A DNA stretch of 64,000 nucleotides. Origin: JAJRRS01 sp965230275. Lineage in GTDB: Bacteria > Planctomycetota > Phycisphaerae > Phycisphaerales > Phycisphaeraceae. The stretch is from assembly GCA_965230275.1 (NCBI GenBank), contig CBDDKO010000002.1, forward strand, positions 2,108,001-2,172,000. Direction: 5' to 3'. A program made the translations under genes and the position numbers. Below the pieces are notes generated by a model. It did no database searches, was not told the DNA's origin, and saw only the letters and a list, made by a program, of their open reading frames with translations. This document shows positions 43,128 to 51,773 of the stretch, in pieces (within the stretch, counting starts at the first letter, position 1; each line of letters begins with the position of its first letter).

Positions 43128-43844
43128 GTTTTTCTAGTGATATCCGTTCGTGTTGCCGGCGGTCTCTGATGCTGGTGGGTTATCGGTTAATCATCCATCA
43201 ACAATCCTCAATCAACCTTTTCGGATCACCCTTGCTGCTCCGGGGGCTGTGGCAGGCGCGGGGTCAGCGGGACCGGGTCGGGCCCGCGTCCTGATGGTTC
43301 CACGGCCGGCCGGGGCGAAGCGCCCCCAAAGCCCCCCCGCCCCCGGAAGAGCCCACACTCGAAAGCGTGAGCTTCGGGGGGTGAAGCTGTGCAGGGGGAC
43401 CTGTCACAACTTCCGGGGAGGAGCCCGTGAGTCCCGGTCCTTTTAATCAGCGGATACTCAGTGGGGGTCGGACGACGCCGGCTCGGGTGTTGTCGGCACC
43501 CCCGGACGTCATGCCCGGGAGATCGGGAGGCGATTCAATAAGACATCGGGCCTCCACCCATGCGGGATCGGACAGGTTTGTGCGCGCGGATGCGGTCATT
43601 CGAGGGCAATCGGTTGGTATAAGTGCAGCGCGTGTGGCGGATAAGACTTTTTCGGTGCGCGATGACTGTTTATGTGCAAAGTGGACTGGTATGTGCGCAC
43701 GTTTGCGGGCAAGCGATACTGATCATGAAGCGCAATTAAAGATGCGGATGACGCTCGACGTGTGTATATCGGGTGGGTATGCTCATATGTCCTATGAAGG
43801 CGCGGTATTCACCGGCGCTGTATTGAACCGATCGGGAGGCAGAC
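43128..43844. other. 717-bp gap with GC-rich structured segment
   Basis: Between the GntR-type regulator and the molybdenum hydroxylase operon. Two plus-strand frames are open but have no SD or protein-like composition. The first half holds the candidate structured RNA at 43239-43390. The second half (43430-43844) probably carries the operon promoter and leader, with GGGAGG just before the 43845 start. Confidence 0.5.
43239..43390 (+). ncRNA. Candidate structured RNA (unassigned)
   Basis: A perfect 9-bp long-range helix TCCGGGGGC (43239-43247) / GCCCCCGGA (43339-43347) encloses at least two hairpins: one built from TCAG..GGAC..GTCC..TGA at 43264-43294, and GGGGCG-AAG-CGCCCC at 43312-43326. 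A further hairpin GCTTC..GAAGC lies at 43371-43387. It does not match RNase P, tmRNA, SRP RNA or a riboswitch that I recognise. High GC alone can give such pairing, so this is a candidate only; strand is assumed from the downstream genes. Confidence 0.35.
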
Positions 43845-44507
43845 ATGGCAGATATGCGTGACGGGTCCGACACGGCTTCACAGACTCCGCCCGGGGTATC
43901 CAGGCGCGGGTTTATTAAAGGCATGGGCGGCGCGGTGGGCGCGGCGGCGCTTGTGCCCGTGGTCGTGAAGGCGGAATCGGCCGAAGCGGCGTCCAGTGAG
44001 CCGGTCAAGCGCGGCGCGGTGACGACCTACGCGGCCGGGGGCGTGGACATCGTGCTGAACATCAACGGCGAAGACACGAAGCTGCACGTACAGCCATCGG
44101 CGACGTTGCTGGAAGTGTTGCGTGAACGACTGCAACTGACAGGGTGCAAGGAAGTCTGCAGCCGGGGCGCGTGCGGGGCGTGTACGGTGTTGATCAACGG
44201 GCGGAGCGTGAATAGCTGCCTGACGCTGGCGGTCGACGCGATCGGCAAGCAGGTCACGACCGTCGAGGGCCTGGGCAGCGACACGCAGCTCGACCCGGTG
44301 CAGCAGGCGTTTATCGATCACGACGCGTGCCAGTGCGGGTACTGCATCCCGGGGTTCGTGGTGCGGTCAAGGGCGCTGCTGGATGAGTTCCCGGATGCGG
44401 ACGCGCAGCAGGTTCGCGAGGGCTTAAGCGGCAACATCTGCCGGTGCGGCGCGTATGTGCGGATCCTGGACGCGGTTGAGTCCGCAGCGAAGGGAGGTGG
44501 CGCGTGA
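43845..44507 (+). CDS. Tat-exported [2Fe-2S] subunit of a xanthine dehydrogenase-family oxidoreductase (PaoA/YagT-like)
   Basis: 220 aa with GGGAGG upstream. A twin-arginine signal (SRRGFIKGMGGAVGAAALVPVV) shows export of the folded complex. The plant-type [2Fe-2S] domain has C105-x4-C110-x2-C113 and C125; the second all-helical [2Fe-2S] domain has C164-x2-C167 and C199-x-C201. It passes electrons from the Mo site to FAD. The gene order Fe-S, Mo, FAD subunit and the Tat signal match periplasmic aldehyde oxidoreductases such as E. coli PaoABC, although the order of the last two differs. It ends in a GTGA overlap with the next gene. Confidence 0.94.
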   Translation: MADMRDGSDTASQTPPGVSRRGFIKGMGGAVGAAALVPVVVKAESAEAASSEPVKRGAVTTYAAGGVDIVLNINGEDTKLHVQPSATLLEVLRERLQLTGCKEVCSRGACGACTVLINGRSVNSCLTLAVDAIGKQVTTVEGLGSDTQLDPVQQAFIDHDACQCGYCIPGFVVRSRALLDEFPDADAQQVREGLSGNICRCGAYVRILDAVESAAKGGGA

Positions 44508-46582
44508 GCTACCAGCAAGACAACCGCGTGGCGTATGAGAACGACGGCGTCCGTCTGGACATCGTCGAGAAGGTCACGGGCAAGGCGAAGTACACAACGG
44601 ACCACTATCCCGATGGCATGCTGTGGGCGGGCTACATCCGCTGCCCTTACGGGACGGCGGAGCTGACAAGCGCGGATGAAGACGCGGCCCTGGCGGTGCC
44701 GGGCGTGTTGGAGGTCAAGATCAGCAAGCGCGAGGGCGTCTATGTAGGTGACCGGATGGGTCATCTATGTGCCGAGTCGCGCAGCGCGTATGCGCTGGGG
44801 ATGTCCGCGCTGAAGCTGAAGTTCAAGGCGGGATCGCCGAAGACGGACCCGGTGTCGGAGATGACGCCGATGAGCAAGATGGACCCGCCTGACAATCTGG
44901 CGAAGGCCGAGTCGGCGCTTGAGGGCGCGGCGGCGGTGCATGAAGCGACGTACATGACGCAGGTGCAGACGCACTGCTGTCTCGAGCCGCACATCGGGCT
45001 GGTGGACTTCCGCGGCGATCACGCCCTGGCGTGGGGCTCGACCCAGGGGACGTTCTCGTTCCGCAACGACTTGTCGGGCACGCTGGACCTGAAGCGCAAC
45101 CAGATCGAGTTCCACTGCGAATACGTCGGCGGCGGGTTCGGCAGCAAGTTCGGCGCAGGCGCAGAGGGCCAACTCGCGGCGCAGATGAGCAAGAAGTACG
45201 GCAAGCCCTGCCGGGTAGGGCTGTCGCGGAAGGAAGAGCAGCTGGACGCGGGCAATCGGCCGGGCAGTGTGCAGATGATGAAGGTCGGCGCGGATCAGGA
45301 CGGAAAGCTGCTCGGCGGACGCATCCATGTCGCGGGCGTGGTCGGACCCAGAGGCGGCGGCGGCGGGGCGCGGAACCCGTCACGGTACCGCTTTGGCGAA
45401 GTGGCACGGACCAGCGAGGATGTGCACCTGAACGCAGGGTTCCCCCGTGCGATGCGCGCCCCGGGCCACCCACAGGGGATGTACGCGGTCGAGATGATGA
45501 TGGACGAGTTGGCGGCGAAGCTGGGGATGGACCCGCTTGAGATGCGACTCAAGAACGACCCGCATCAAGTGCGTCGCGAGATGCTCAAGGCCGGGGCGGG
45601 GCTGATCGGTTGGGACCGGCGCACGCCCAACGGCGCGGGGGATGGCCCCGTCAAGCACGGGCTGGGCGTAGCTGTCGGGGACTGGGGCAACGGCGGAGGC
45701 GGCGCGACGGTGACGGTCGAGGTCTACCCCGACGGATCGGTGGTCGCGCTATCCGGCAGCCAGGACATCGGCCAGGGCTTCCGCACGATGCTCGGCGACT
45801 GCGTGCTGCATCAGTTGGGCGGCGTGCCGAGGCAGTATCTGCAGACGAAGGTCGGCGTGAGCAACCTGCCGCCGGGCCCGCCGAGCGGCGGGTCGGTGAC
45901 GAGTCGATTCGTTGCGCCCAAGGCGTTGGGGGCGGCGGACAAGGCGAAGCAGGCGTTGCTCAAACTGGTTGCAGAAGAATGGGACGAAAACCCGGACAAC
46001 CTTTCGGTCGTAGATGGCGAGGTCCGTAACGGTTCGCAGACGATGGCGTGGGAAGAGGCGTGCAAGCTGATCCGCGACGACCGGCTGTCGTTCAGCGAAT
46101 CGGAGAACGGCGCGTTCCGCACCCGGCCGACTGACAGCGACGCGGTGCAGTTCGCCGAGGTCGAGGTGGATACGGAAACGGGGATCGTGCGTGTGAAGAA
46201 GGTCGTCGCGCTGCAGGACGTGGGTCAGCCGGTGAATCGGCACACGTTGGAGAACCAGATCACCGGCGCGGTGGTGCAGGGCTTGAGCTTTGCGCTGTTT
46301 GAAGACCGGACGCTGGACCCGACGCTTGGTGCGATGGTGAACCCGGACATGGAGTATTACAAGATCGCCGGGCCGGCGGACGTGCCCGAGATCGTGCCGG
46401 TGCTGTGGAAGTCGCGTGACGATGTGTCGGTGAACAGTGTGGGCGAGCCGCCTGTGATCCCGACGCCGGGCGCGATCGGGTGTGCGATTTTCAATGCGAT
46501 CGGCGTGCCGGTCAGGCGGATGCCGATGACGCCGGCACGTGTGTTGGAAGCGATCGCGTCGATGGAAGGAGGCCGGGCATGA
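44504..46582 (+). CDS. Molybdopterin-binding catalytic subunit of xanthine dehydrogenase-family oxidoreductase
   Basis: 692 aa from GTG 44504, which overlaps the previous stop by 4 bp. Moco-binding motifs are visible: GGGFGSKFG, FPRAMRAPGHPQGMYAVEMMMDELA, GSQDIGQGFRTM, and the C-terminal NSVGEPPVIPTPGAIGCAIFNAIG with the conserved catalytic Glu in GEP. The length is close to PaoC/YagR (about 730). It hydroxylates an aldehyde or N-heterocycle using water-derived oxygen; a sugar-derived or algal aromatic aldehyde is possible but not shown. No own signal; it is probably exported with the Tat subunit. ATGA overlap with the next gene. Confidence 0.94.
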   Translation: MSYQQDNRVAYENDGVRLDIVEKVTGKAKYTTDHYPDGMLWAGYIRCPYGTAELTSADEDAALAVPGVLEVKISKREGVYVGDRMGHLCAESRSAYALGMSALKLKFKAGSPKTDPVSEMTPMSKMDPPDNLAKAESALEGAAAVHEATYMTQVQTHCCLEPHIGLVDFRGDHALAWGSTQGTFSFRNDLSGTLDLKRNQIEFHCEYVGGGFGSKFGAGAEGQLAAQMSKKYGKPCRVGLSRKEEQLDAGNRPGSVQMMKVGADQDGKLLGGRIHVAGVVGPRGGGGGARNPSRYRFGEVARTSEDVHLNAGFPRAMRAPGHPQGMYAVEMMMDELAAKLGMDPLEMRLKNDPHQVRREMLKAGAGLIGWDRRTPNGAGDGPVKHGLGVAVGDWGNGGGGATVTVEVYPDGSVVALSGSQDIGQGFRTMLGDCVLHQLGGVPRQYLQTKVGVSNLPPGPPSGGSVTSRFVAPKALGAADKAKQALLKLVAEEWDENPDNLSVVDGEVRNGSQTMAWEEACKLIRDDRLSFSESENGAFRTRPTDSDAVQFAEVEVDTETGIVRVKKVVALQDVGQPVNRHTLENQITGAVVQGLSFALFEDRTLDPTLGAMVNPDMEYYKIAGPADVPEIVPVLWKSRDDVSVNSVGEPPVIPTPGAIGCAIFNAIGVPVRRMPMTPARVLEAIASMEGGRA

Positions 46583-47535
46583 AGACGTTTACGTATGAGG
46601 TCGTGGACAACCTTGACAGGGCGCTATCGATCCTGGCTGACGATCGAGCGTTGAAGGCCGGCGGGCTGGACCTGCTGGATCACATGAAGCAGGGGCTGAG
46701 CGAGCCGGGGCACGTGGTGTCGATCGGCGGGATCGAGGCGCTGCGGTATATCAAGGAGGACGGCGGCACGATCCGGATCGGCTGCCTGACGACGCTGGCG
46801 GACATCGGGCGCAGCGAGTTACTGCGAGACAGGTTCGCGGCGCTGCACGAGTCGGCCGGGGGCGCGGCGACGCCACAGATCCGAGAGCAGGCGACATTGG
46901 GCGGGAACCTGTGTCAACGGCCGCGGTGCTGGTACTACCGCAGCGCGGACTTCGACTGCCTGAAGAAAGGCGGCGGGACGTGCTTCGCGGTGGACGGGGA
47001 GAACCGGTACCACGCGGTGATCGGCGGCGGGCCCTGCCACATCGTGCACCCATCAAATTGTGCGCCGGCGCTGGTTGCGGCAGATGCCGAGTTCATGATC
47101 AGCCACGCCGAGGACGGGCGTTCAGTGAAGGCGGCGGACTTCTTCAAGCTGCCGCGCGAGTCGATGTACGCCGAGCATCAGCTGCGCGAGGCGGAGGTGC
47201 TCAGCGAAGTGGTGATCCCCAGCGGGATGACGGCGAGCGCGAGCGTGGAGCTTCGAGAGAAGCAGTCGTTCGACTGGCCGATGGCGATGGCGAGCGTGGC
47301 GAAGGTGAACGGCGTGTGGCGTGTGTGCCTTGGCGCGGTTGCGCCGGTGCCGTGGCTGAGTGAGCCGGCGATGGACGTGTTGAAGTCAGGCGAGGTGACG
47401 CGCGAGCTTGCCGAGGCGGCCGGGGAAGCGGCGGCGGGCGAAGCCATGCCGATGTCACAGAACGCGTACAAGGTTCAACTGATCAAGGTCGCGGTCAAGC
47501 GTGCGCTGCTGATCGCGGCAGGCGAGGAGGCGTAA
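46579..47535 (+). CDS. FAD-binding subunit of xanthine dehydrogenase-family oxidoreductase with Cys-rich insert
   Basis: 318 aa from the ATG at 46579 (GAAGGAGG upstream, ATGA overlap). FAD-binding PCMH-like domain: KAGGLDLLDHMKQGL, VSIGGIEALRYI, IREQATLGGNLCQRPRCWYYR. The following segment has four cysteines (C in LCQRPRCWYYR, DFDCLKKGGGTCF, GPCHIVHPSNCAPAL) of the type that binds an extra [4Fe-4S] cluster in PaoB/YagS and 4-hydroxybenzoyl-CoA reductase beta subunits. A C-terminal CODH-flavoprotein domain follows. It completes the three-subunit enzyme. Confidence 0.93.
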   Translation: MKTFTYEVVDNLDRALSILADDRALKAGGLDLLDHMKQGLSEPGHVVSIGGIEALRYIKEDGGTIRIGCLTTLADIGRSELLRDRFAALHESAGGAATPQIREQATLGGNLCQRPRCWYYRSADFDCLKKGGGTCFAVDGENRYHAVIGGGPCHIVHPSNCAPALVAADAEFMISHAEDGRSVKAADFFKLPRESMYAEHQLREAEVLSEVVIPSGMTASASVELREKQSFDWPMAMASVAKVNGVWRVCLGAVAPVPWLSEPAMDVLKSGEVTRELAEAAGEAAAGEAMPMSQNAYKVQLIKVAVKRALLIAAGEEA

Positions 47536-47540
47536 CCGAT

Positions 47541-47810
47541 ATGAGCATTATTCCCGATCCACAAAACATCCTGCCCGACGACAACCCGCTCAGTGACACG
47601 CGGAACCCGACGGGGACGGCGCCCATGGCGTGCTGTGTGCAACTGCGTTGCAAGACGATGTACTACCGGCCGGACGAGCGCGAGGGCAAGGTCCACGAGT
47701 CGGACACGTCGGTCCACTGGTGCATGCAGACACAGAACCCGATCGGCCCGGACAACGCCGAGGTAAAACCCAGCGCCTGCCAGCCGGGGCGCGGTTGCTT
47801 CTGCAGGTAA
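47541..47810 (+). CDS. Small Cys-rich protein in molybdenum hydroxylase operon
   Basis: 89 aa, starting 6 bp after the FAD subunit and preceded by AGGAGG, so it is co-transcribed. It contains seven cysteines in the pattern CC-x4-C-x22-C-x17-C-x5-C-x-C, no signal peptide and no membrane segment. I recognise no family. The cysteine pattern and position suggest a metal- or Fe-S-binding accessory such as a maturation factor or electron-transfer partner, which is inference. Confidence 0.7.
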   Translation: MSIIPDPQNILPDDNPLSDTRNPTGTAPMACCVQLRCKTMYYRPDEREGKVHESDTSVHWCMQTQNPIGPDNAEVKPSACQPGRGCFCR

Positions 47811-47977
47811 CGCGACTGTAAAAGTTAGCTTCGCCCCAAATGGCACAATTCTGCAAGTCAGAGATTATTACGAGGATGAAGATATAGATGCGTCAAAGCA
47901 CAACGAATGTAATATTATTAAAATAAATCATGCCGTCACAGCATCTGCTCTTAAACTTAAAATGCTGTAAAAACCTA

Positions 47978-48529
47978 CTATTTCAACATCCCAACCCGTC
48001 CACAACGATTTTGATCAGGGTTGCGGTCTAGTTCCAACTCTAGCCTTATTGTAGGCTGATTATTTTCTTGAGCCTCACGAACCATCTCCAGCGCATCTGG
48101 GTCGGAGGCCAGCACATCCATCAAAGCAGTAATCTGATTGATCAAGCATTTACGACCGTCAACGTATCGGTTATCTCTCTGCTCTTGCTTGATAACATCA
48201 AGAATCATACCATCTTGCTCAATTGCACTTTTCAGCCTCATTCGTAATAGCTCGGGTGTCACTTGCTCAAAGTCAAAACGGAAGAAACCGCCAGCGAGTT
48301 GATTGAAACTATCCAACTTCACAACGTAGTAATTCTCCGTCAGTGGAAGGTACTGATCATTTTCCTTGTCGCCAAGATGTATCACATAGTCATCGTCCGA
48401 CGCCTCGTGCAATACCACGATGAAGACAGCCGCGGATCCACGGTAACGAGATTCCTCCGCTAACAGATGCCCCACCATTCTACCAGGACAATGTTCTTGG
48501 CTAGCTAAATCTATCAGTACATGACACAT
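47978..48529 (-). CDS. Hypothetical protein in lower-GC island
   Basis: 183 aa from the ATG at 48529, chosen because GGAGG lies 8 nt upstream inside the end of the previous gene; a frame extends to 48544. Soluble, no signal peptide. It starts MCHVLIDLASQEHCPGRMVGHLLAEESRYRGSAAVFIVVLHEASDDDYVIHLGDKEND. A helical C-terminal half (VTPELLRMRLKSAIEQDGMILDVIKQEQ...) includes a charged tail. No known domain recognised. Its start lies 2 nt after the upstream gene's stop, so the two form a coupled pair. Codon use and GC are lower than in flanking genes. Confidence 0.7.
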   Translation of the reverse strand: MCHVLIDLASQEHCPGRMVGHLLAEESRYRGSAAVFIVVLHEASDDDYVIHLGDKENDQYLPLTENYYVVKLDSFNQLAGGFFRFDFEQVTPELLRMRLKSAIEQDGMILDVIKQEQRDNRYVDGRKCLINQITALMDVLASDPDALEMVREAQENNQPTIRLELELDRNPDQNRCGRVGMLK

Positions 48530-48531
48530 CG

Positions 48532-48945
48532 TTAATGCCTCCAATCAAACTGTATAGGGTCTAACACTCGACAATCAATTGGCGTGGTATGTGATTCATA
48601 AGGTCCATGCCTTTTCGAAACGTCATAAACTTTAATACGCACCTCTGAGGGAAATCCGTTGGGTCCGAGATTTGCGTTGACAGGACATAGCCTTTTGTAG
48701 ACGAAATTGTAATCTCTAGACGGATGGTCAATATCTACATCAATCGGGGGTAGGCCGTCGACCTTGTTGTGCCGAATAAAATGTGCAAGCCTCTGCCCGA
48801 TTGCCTGGATTACGCTGGCAGGAGCAATATTCCCTTTTGGCGAAGCATAAATAGCACCCTCAGAAAACTCAATGTCAATTGTTGTACCCGCTACTATAGC
48901 CGTGCCACCTCGAATATTCTTATCACCATATGAAAATTGTGTCAT
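48532..48945 (-). CDS. Hypothetical protein in lower-GC island
   Basis: 137 aa, soluble, no signal peptide. Notable segments are GGTAIVAGTTIDIEFSEGAIYASPKGNIAPASVIQAIGQRLAHFIRH and LGPNGFPSEVRIKVYDVSKRHGPYESHTTPIDCRVLDPIQFDW. No SD is obvious before the ATG. I recognise no family. It is translated with the following 183-residue gene. The pair may belong to a horizontally acquired accessory unit. Confidence 0.65.
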   Translation of the reverse strand: MTQFSYGDKNIRGGTAIVAGTTIDIEFSEGAIYASPKGNIAPASVIQAIGQRLAHFIRHNKVDGLPPIDVDIDHPSRDYNFVYKRLCPVNANLGPNGFPSEVRIKVYDVSKRHGPYESHTTPIDCRVLDPIQFDWRH

Positions 48946-49237
48946 GTCTGACTAGATCCTGATTTACCCGGCCCCGGCTTTCGGGATGTACCTGAATTGC
49001 CTCAACATACATATGCTGAATGAATTTAAGGGCGCGACCTTAATCTGTCAACAACATCTTGCACATTCATCCCACGCTCTCAAGGAATAAGAAGATGCGA
49101 TAAACCCTTAAGGTAAAGCATGATACGAGAACTCCATAATCCTCCCGTACCGAACGCAACCCTAGCTTCGTTAAAAATGTTTGGCATGTGACGGGTTAGC
49201 CAATTGCATATTCAAGCCCACACTACCAATCAGCCCG

Positions 49238-49624
49238 ATGTATGCAATTTACGAGTACTTTGGAGCCCTATCATTGCAACACAGAATTGAATCCTCAAAA
49301 ACTGTCGGCATCTTCTTGGCAAGCACGCCCGACAGTGACGACGGCTTCCTGCTATTTAACCTCCCTGTGAGCGATGTTATTCAAAAAATAGCGGATCCAA
49401 GGATGACAGGACGCCCAGCAGGCCCCGGTCTAGTTATAAAACACCTGGACGATGTAGTAGTCGGAGTCAAATTGTGTCCTACCGATGCGACAGCCAGCGA
49501 CCCAGTAGTACCACTCACAGAAATCGAGGCAGACGACTTACGCGTGATCCTAAACCGGTTGGAGCGAACATGCTTGGAACTGCGATCCCGACTTAAACTT
49601 GTTTGTACCGACAACGCAGCCTGA
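49238..49624 (+). CDS. Hypothetical protein in lower-GC island
   Basis: 128 aa from ATG 49238; the frame can extend to TTG 49181, and neither has a clear SD. The composition is protein-like (SKTVGIFLASTPDSDDGFLLFNLPVSDVIQKIADPRMTGRPAGPGLVIKH, then LTEIEADDLRVILNRLERTCLELRSRLKLVC). No signal peptide or known domain. It is divergent from the 48532-48945 gene and shares its lower GC, so it may be part of the same acquired island. Confidence that it is a real gene is moderate. Confidence 0.5.
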   Translation: MYAIYEYFGALSLQHRIESSKTVGIFLASTPDSDDGFLLFNLPVSDVIQKIADPRMTGRPAGPGLVIKHLDDVVVGVKLCPTDATASDPVVPLTEIEADDLRVILNRLERTCLELRSRLKLVCTDNAA

Positions 49625-49879
49625 AACACCACCCACGCTTTTCCCTAGGGACTGAGTAATCCACGCGGTATTAAAGTATCATGGCTTGGAATGCATCGTC
49701 TAGAATAAAGCCAATGATGGTTCGTCTAGCCACACAAATGTATGAGGCGAAGTAAAACTCTTAAGTAAACTACTGCTTTGTCTATCGTCCGACATGTACA
49801 AGTCACCGCATTTGGATGTAAGCTTGATCTGTGGCAGGCATTCGATGTATCAGATACACACATCAGTATGCGGAATGAG

Positions 49880-51091
49880 CTACTCGAGTTTCACCAGCGC
49901 GGCCTTGGCTTCGCCGCAGCAGTTGGCGGCCTCCTCGTACTCGTCGAGGATCTTCTGGTAAGTCGCGCGGGCTTCTTCTGTGTTGCCGGCGGCCTCGTAG
50001 TTTTTCCCGAGCGACAGCAGCGCCTTGGCGTTCTGCTCGGCCTCGGCAACGCGGATGACAGCCATCTTTTCAGGATCGGCTTCGAGCTCGGCGAGGCGCT
50101 GGGCGGCGGTGTGGCCGGCCTCGGTGTCGGGGACGCGGTCCAGCAGCCAGGCATATAGGGAATAAGCCCGGTGGTACTTCTTCGCCTCGTCGGCTTTGCC
50201 GGCCTGGGCGAGTTTGGCCTCGACGAGCTTCGGATGCACCGTCGCCCGCGCGGGGTCTTGTTCGGCCACGGGGGCCGCGTCCTGCACGGCCTTCGCCAAT
50301 GCGTCGAAGCGCGCGGCCGACTCTGGGTCCGCCTGCTTCATCGCGTCCAACTCGGCCTGGGTTTCCGGCGCGAGCGCGAGCTTGGCCAGCAAGACCCGGG
50401 CGTTCGCCAGCACACGCCGATCATCGAGCACCTCCTCGGGGACCTCGGCGATGAGCGTTAGCAGCTGCTCGGTTTCGCCGGTACCGATGGTCTTGCGGGC
50501 CTTCTGCAGGGCCTCGACGGCCTGGGTGCGCAGCTCGGTCATGGACGGCGCATCATCGTCGGCGGATGCTTCGCCCGGCGGAGTCGGCGGGTGTTCGCGC
50601 AGGGCTTTTTGGAATGGTTTTTCCATACGGCCGGGGTGGCCGGACCACAGGACCTCGCCTTCGGGTGAGACGATGAACACACGGGGGATGCTGGAGACGC
50701 CCCACTGCTTGGCCATGCGGTTGTCCCAGCCCTTGCCGTCGAAGGCCTGGGGCCAGGTCATGTCGTTATTCTTGACGAAGCGTTGCAGCGTGCGCTTGTT
50801 GCTGTCTAGGCTGACACCGATGAGTTGCACGCCCTGCTCGGCGTACTTGTTATTGAGTTCAACCATCTCCGGCATCGCGGCGACGCAGGGCCCGCACCAC
50901 GTGGCCCAGAAGTCGATGACGACCAGCTGGCCCTTGAGAGTTTCGGAAGTCACGCGCGTGCCGTCGGTCGCCTGGAAGCTGATCTCCGGGGTGTCGCCGA
51001 CGTTAACGGCGGCGCGAGCCGGGAGGGACATACATGTCAGGACAGCCAACAGGGTGAGGCATCGGGCGGGGTGCTTGAATAGGTGTGACAT
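49880..51091 (-). CDS. Secreted TlpA-like thioredoxin with long C-terminal helical extension
   Basis: 403 aa from the ATG at 51091 (AGGGGAA 7 nt upstream); the frame runs back to 51367 through the neighbouring gene and that part is not coding. Signal peptide MSHLFKHPARCLTLLAVLTCMSLPARA. Thioredoxin-fold domain about 28-165: QLVVIDFWATWCGPCVAAMPEM with the redox pair C66/C69, and cis-Pro in SSIPRVFIVSPEG. Residues about 170-403 are helical and TPR-like (KARKTIGTGETEQLLTLIAEVPEEVL, LGKNYEAAGNTEEARATYQKILDEYEEA). Likely a periplasmic thiol-disulfide reductase with a protein-binding tail. 25 bp downstream of the RCK_N gene, so in one transcript. Confidence 0.9.
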   Translation of the reverse strand: MSHLFKHPARCLTLLAVLTCMSLPARAAVNVGDTPEISFQATDGTRVTSETLKGQLVVIDFWATWCGPCVAAMPEMVELNNKYAEQGVQLIGVSLDSNKRTLQRFVKNNDMTWPQAFDGKGWDNRMAKQWGVSSIPRVFIVSPEGEVLWSGHPGRMEKPFQKALREHPPTPPGEASADDDAPSMTELRTQAVEALQKARKTIGTGETEQLLTLIAEVPEEVLDDRRVLANARVLLAKLALAPETQAELDAMKQADPESAARFDALAKAVQDAAPVAEQDPARATVHPKLVEAKLAQAGKADEAKKYHRAYSLYAWLLDRVPDTEAGHTAAQRLAELEADPEKMAVIRVAEAEQNAKALLSLGKNYEAAGNTEEARATYQKILDEYEEAANCCGEAKAALVKLE

Positions 51092-51116
51092 GGTGGTTCC
51101 CCTAAAGTGGAAGTGA

Positions 51117-51608
51117 TTATGAAGCGGCATCGGGCGGTTTGGTCGCGGCGGTATGGCTCTTGCCGTTGAGTCTTTCGGTGATCGCTTTCTGCATGGCTTG
51201 GGCGGTGACGACCTCTTCGATGATGACGCAGTCGGCACCGGCCTGTGTGCAGAGCATGCCCCGGGAGACGAAGTTGGTGCGTGCGGCGATGAAGATATCG
51301 GGGTTGAGTTTGCGTGCCACACCGCAGGCGGAGACGGACTGCTCCTCGTTTGGGACGGCCAGCACAAGCACCTCGGCGTGGTCGATCCCGGCGCGGGTAA
51401 GTGTGTCAGAATCGGTCACGTCGCCGTAGACCACTTTTTTATCAAGGTGCAGTTGCTTCTCGATGGTGCTTAGGTTGAGCTCGACGATGGTGACGTCCAG
51501 GCCCTCGCGTTCGAGTTCAAGCGCGACCATGCGTCCGACCACGCCGAAGCCGGCGACGATCGCACGGCGCTGTTTCGGATCGGCTTGTGGTTTGCCTGCC
51601 TCGTTCAC
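51117..51608 (-). CDS. Stand-alone RCK_N (TrkA-N) domain protein
   Basis: 163 aa from GTG 51608 (GAGGGA upstream). A single Rossmann RCK_N domain: RRAIVAGFGVVGRMVALELEREGLDVTIVELN, VVYGDVTDSDTLTRAGIDHAEVLVLAVPNEE, FIAARTNFVSRGMLCTQAGADCVIIEEVVTAQAM. This domain binds NAD(H) and gates K+ transport, as at the C-terminus of KefB/KefC and in TrkA. No channel or antiporter is fused or adjacent, and no RCK_C domain is present, so it should act in trans or have another NAD-sensing role. Precedes the TlpA-like gene. Confidence 0.88.
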   Translation of the reverse strand: MNEAGKPQADPKQRRAIVAGFGVVGRMVALELEREGLDVTIVELNLSTIEKQLHLDKKVVYGDVTDSDTLTRAGIDHAEVLVLAVPNEEQSVSACGVARKLNPDIFIAARTNFVSRGMLCTQAGADCVIIEEVVTAQAMQKAITERLNGKSHTAATKPPDAAS

Positions 51609-51713
51609 ATGTCCCTCGCGTTACGGGCCTGTTGGATCACTACCCAGCATTCTACCCGCTGGATATGGGGATTGCGCGAACCGATCGCATGGGGTATGGG
51701 AATCAGTTTGCGT

Positions 51714-51742
51714 AAAAAAAAACCGGCGGTGTAAGCCGCCGG
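51714..51742 (-). terminator. Rho-independent terminator of PEP-CTERM gene
   Basis: On the minus strand CCGGCGG-CTTACA-CCGCCGG is followed by about nine T residues, 31 bp after the stop of the gene at 51774. Confidence 0.9.
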
Positions 51743-51773
51743 CATGGGGGTGTTTGATGTGGTAAGTCGATGC

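Noticed and set aside
43380..43410. Sequence resembling the B12 box of a cobalamin riboswitch (GCAGGGGGACCTGTCAC)
   Set aside because: The other conserved cobalamin riboswitch elements and spacing are not present in the region.
43427..43861. Plus-strand ORF (144 codons) just before the molybdenum hydroxylase operon
   Set aside because: No SD at a usable start, unnatural composition, and it overlaps the well-supported start at 43845.
51092..51367. N-terminal extension of the TlpA-like frame
   Set aside because: It overlaps the RCK_N gene in another frame and is Ser/Pro-rich; SD and signal peptide support the start at 51091.
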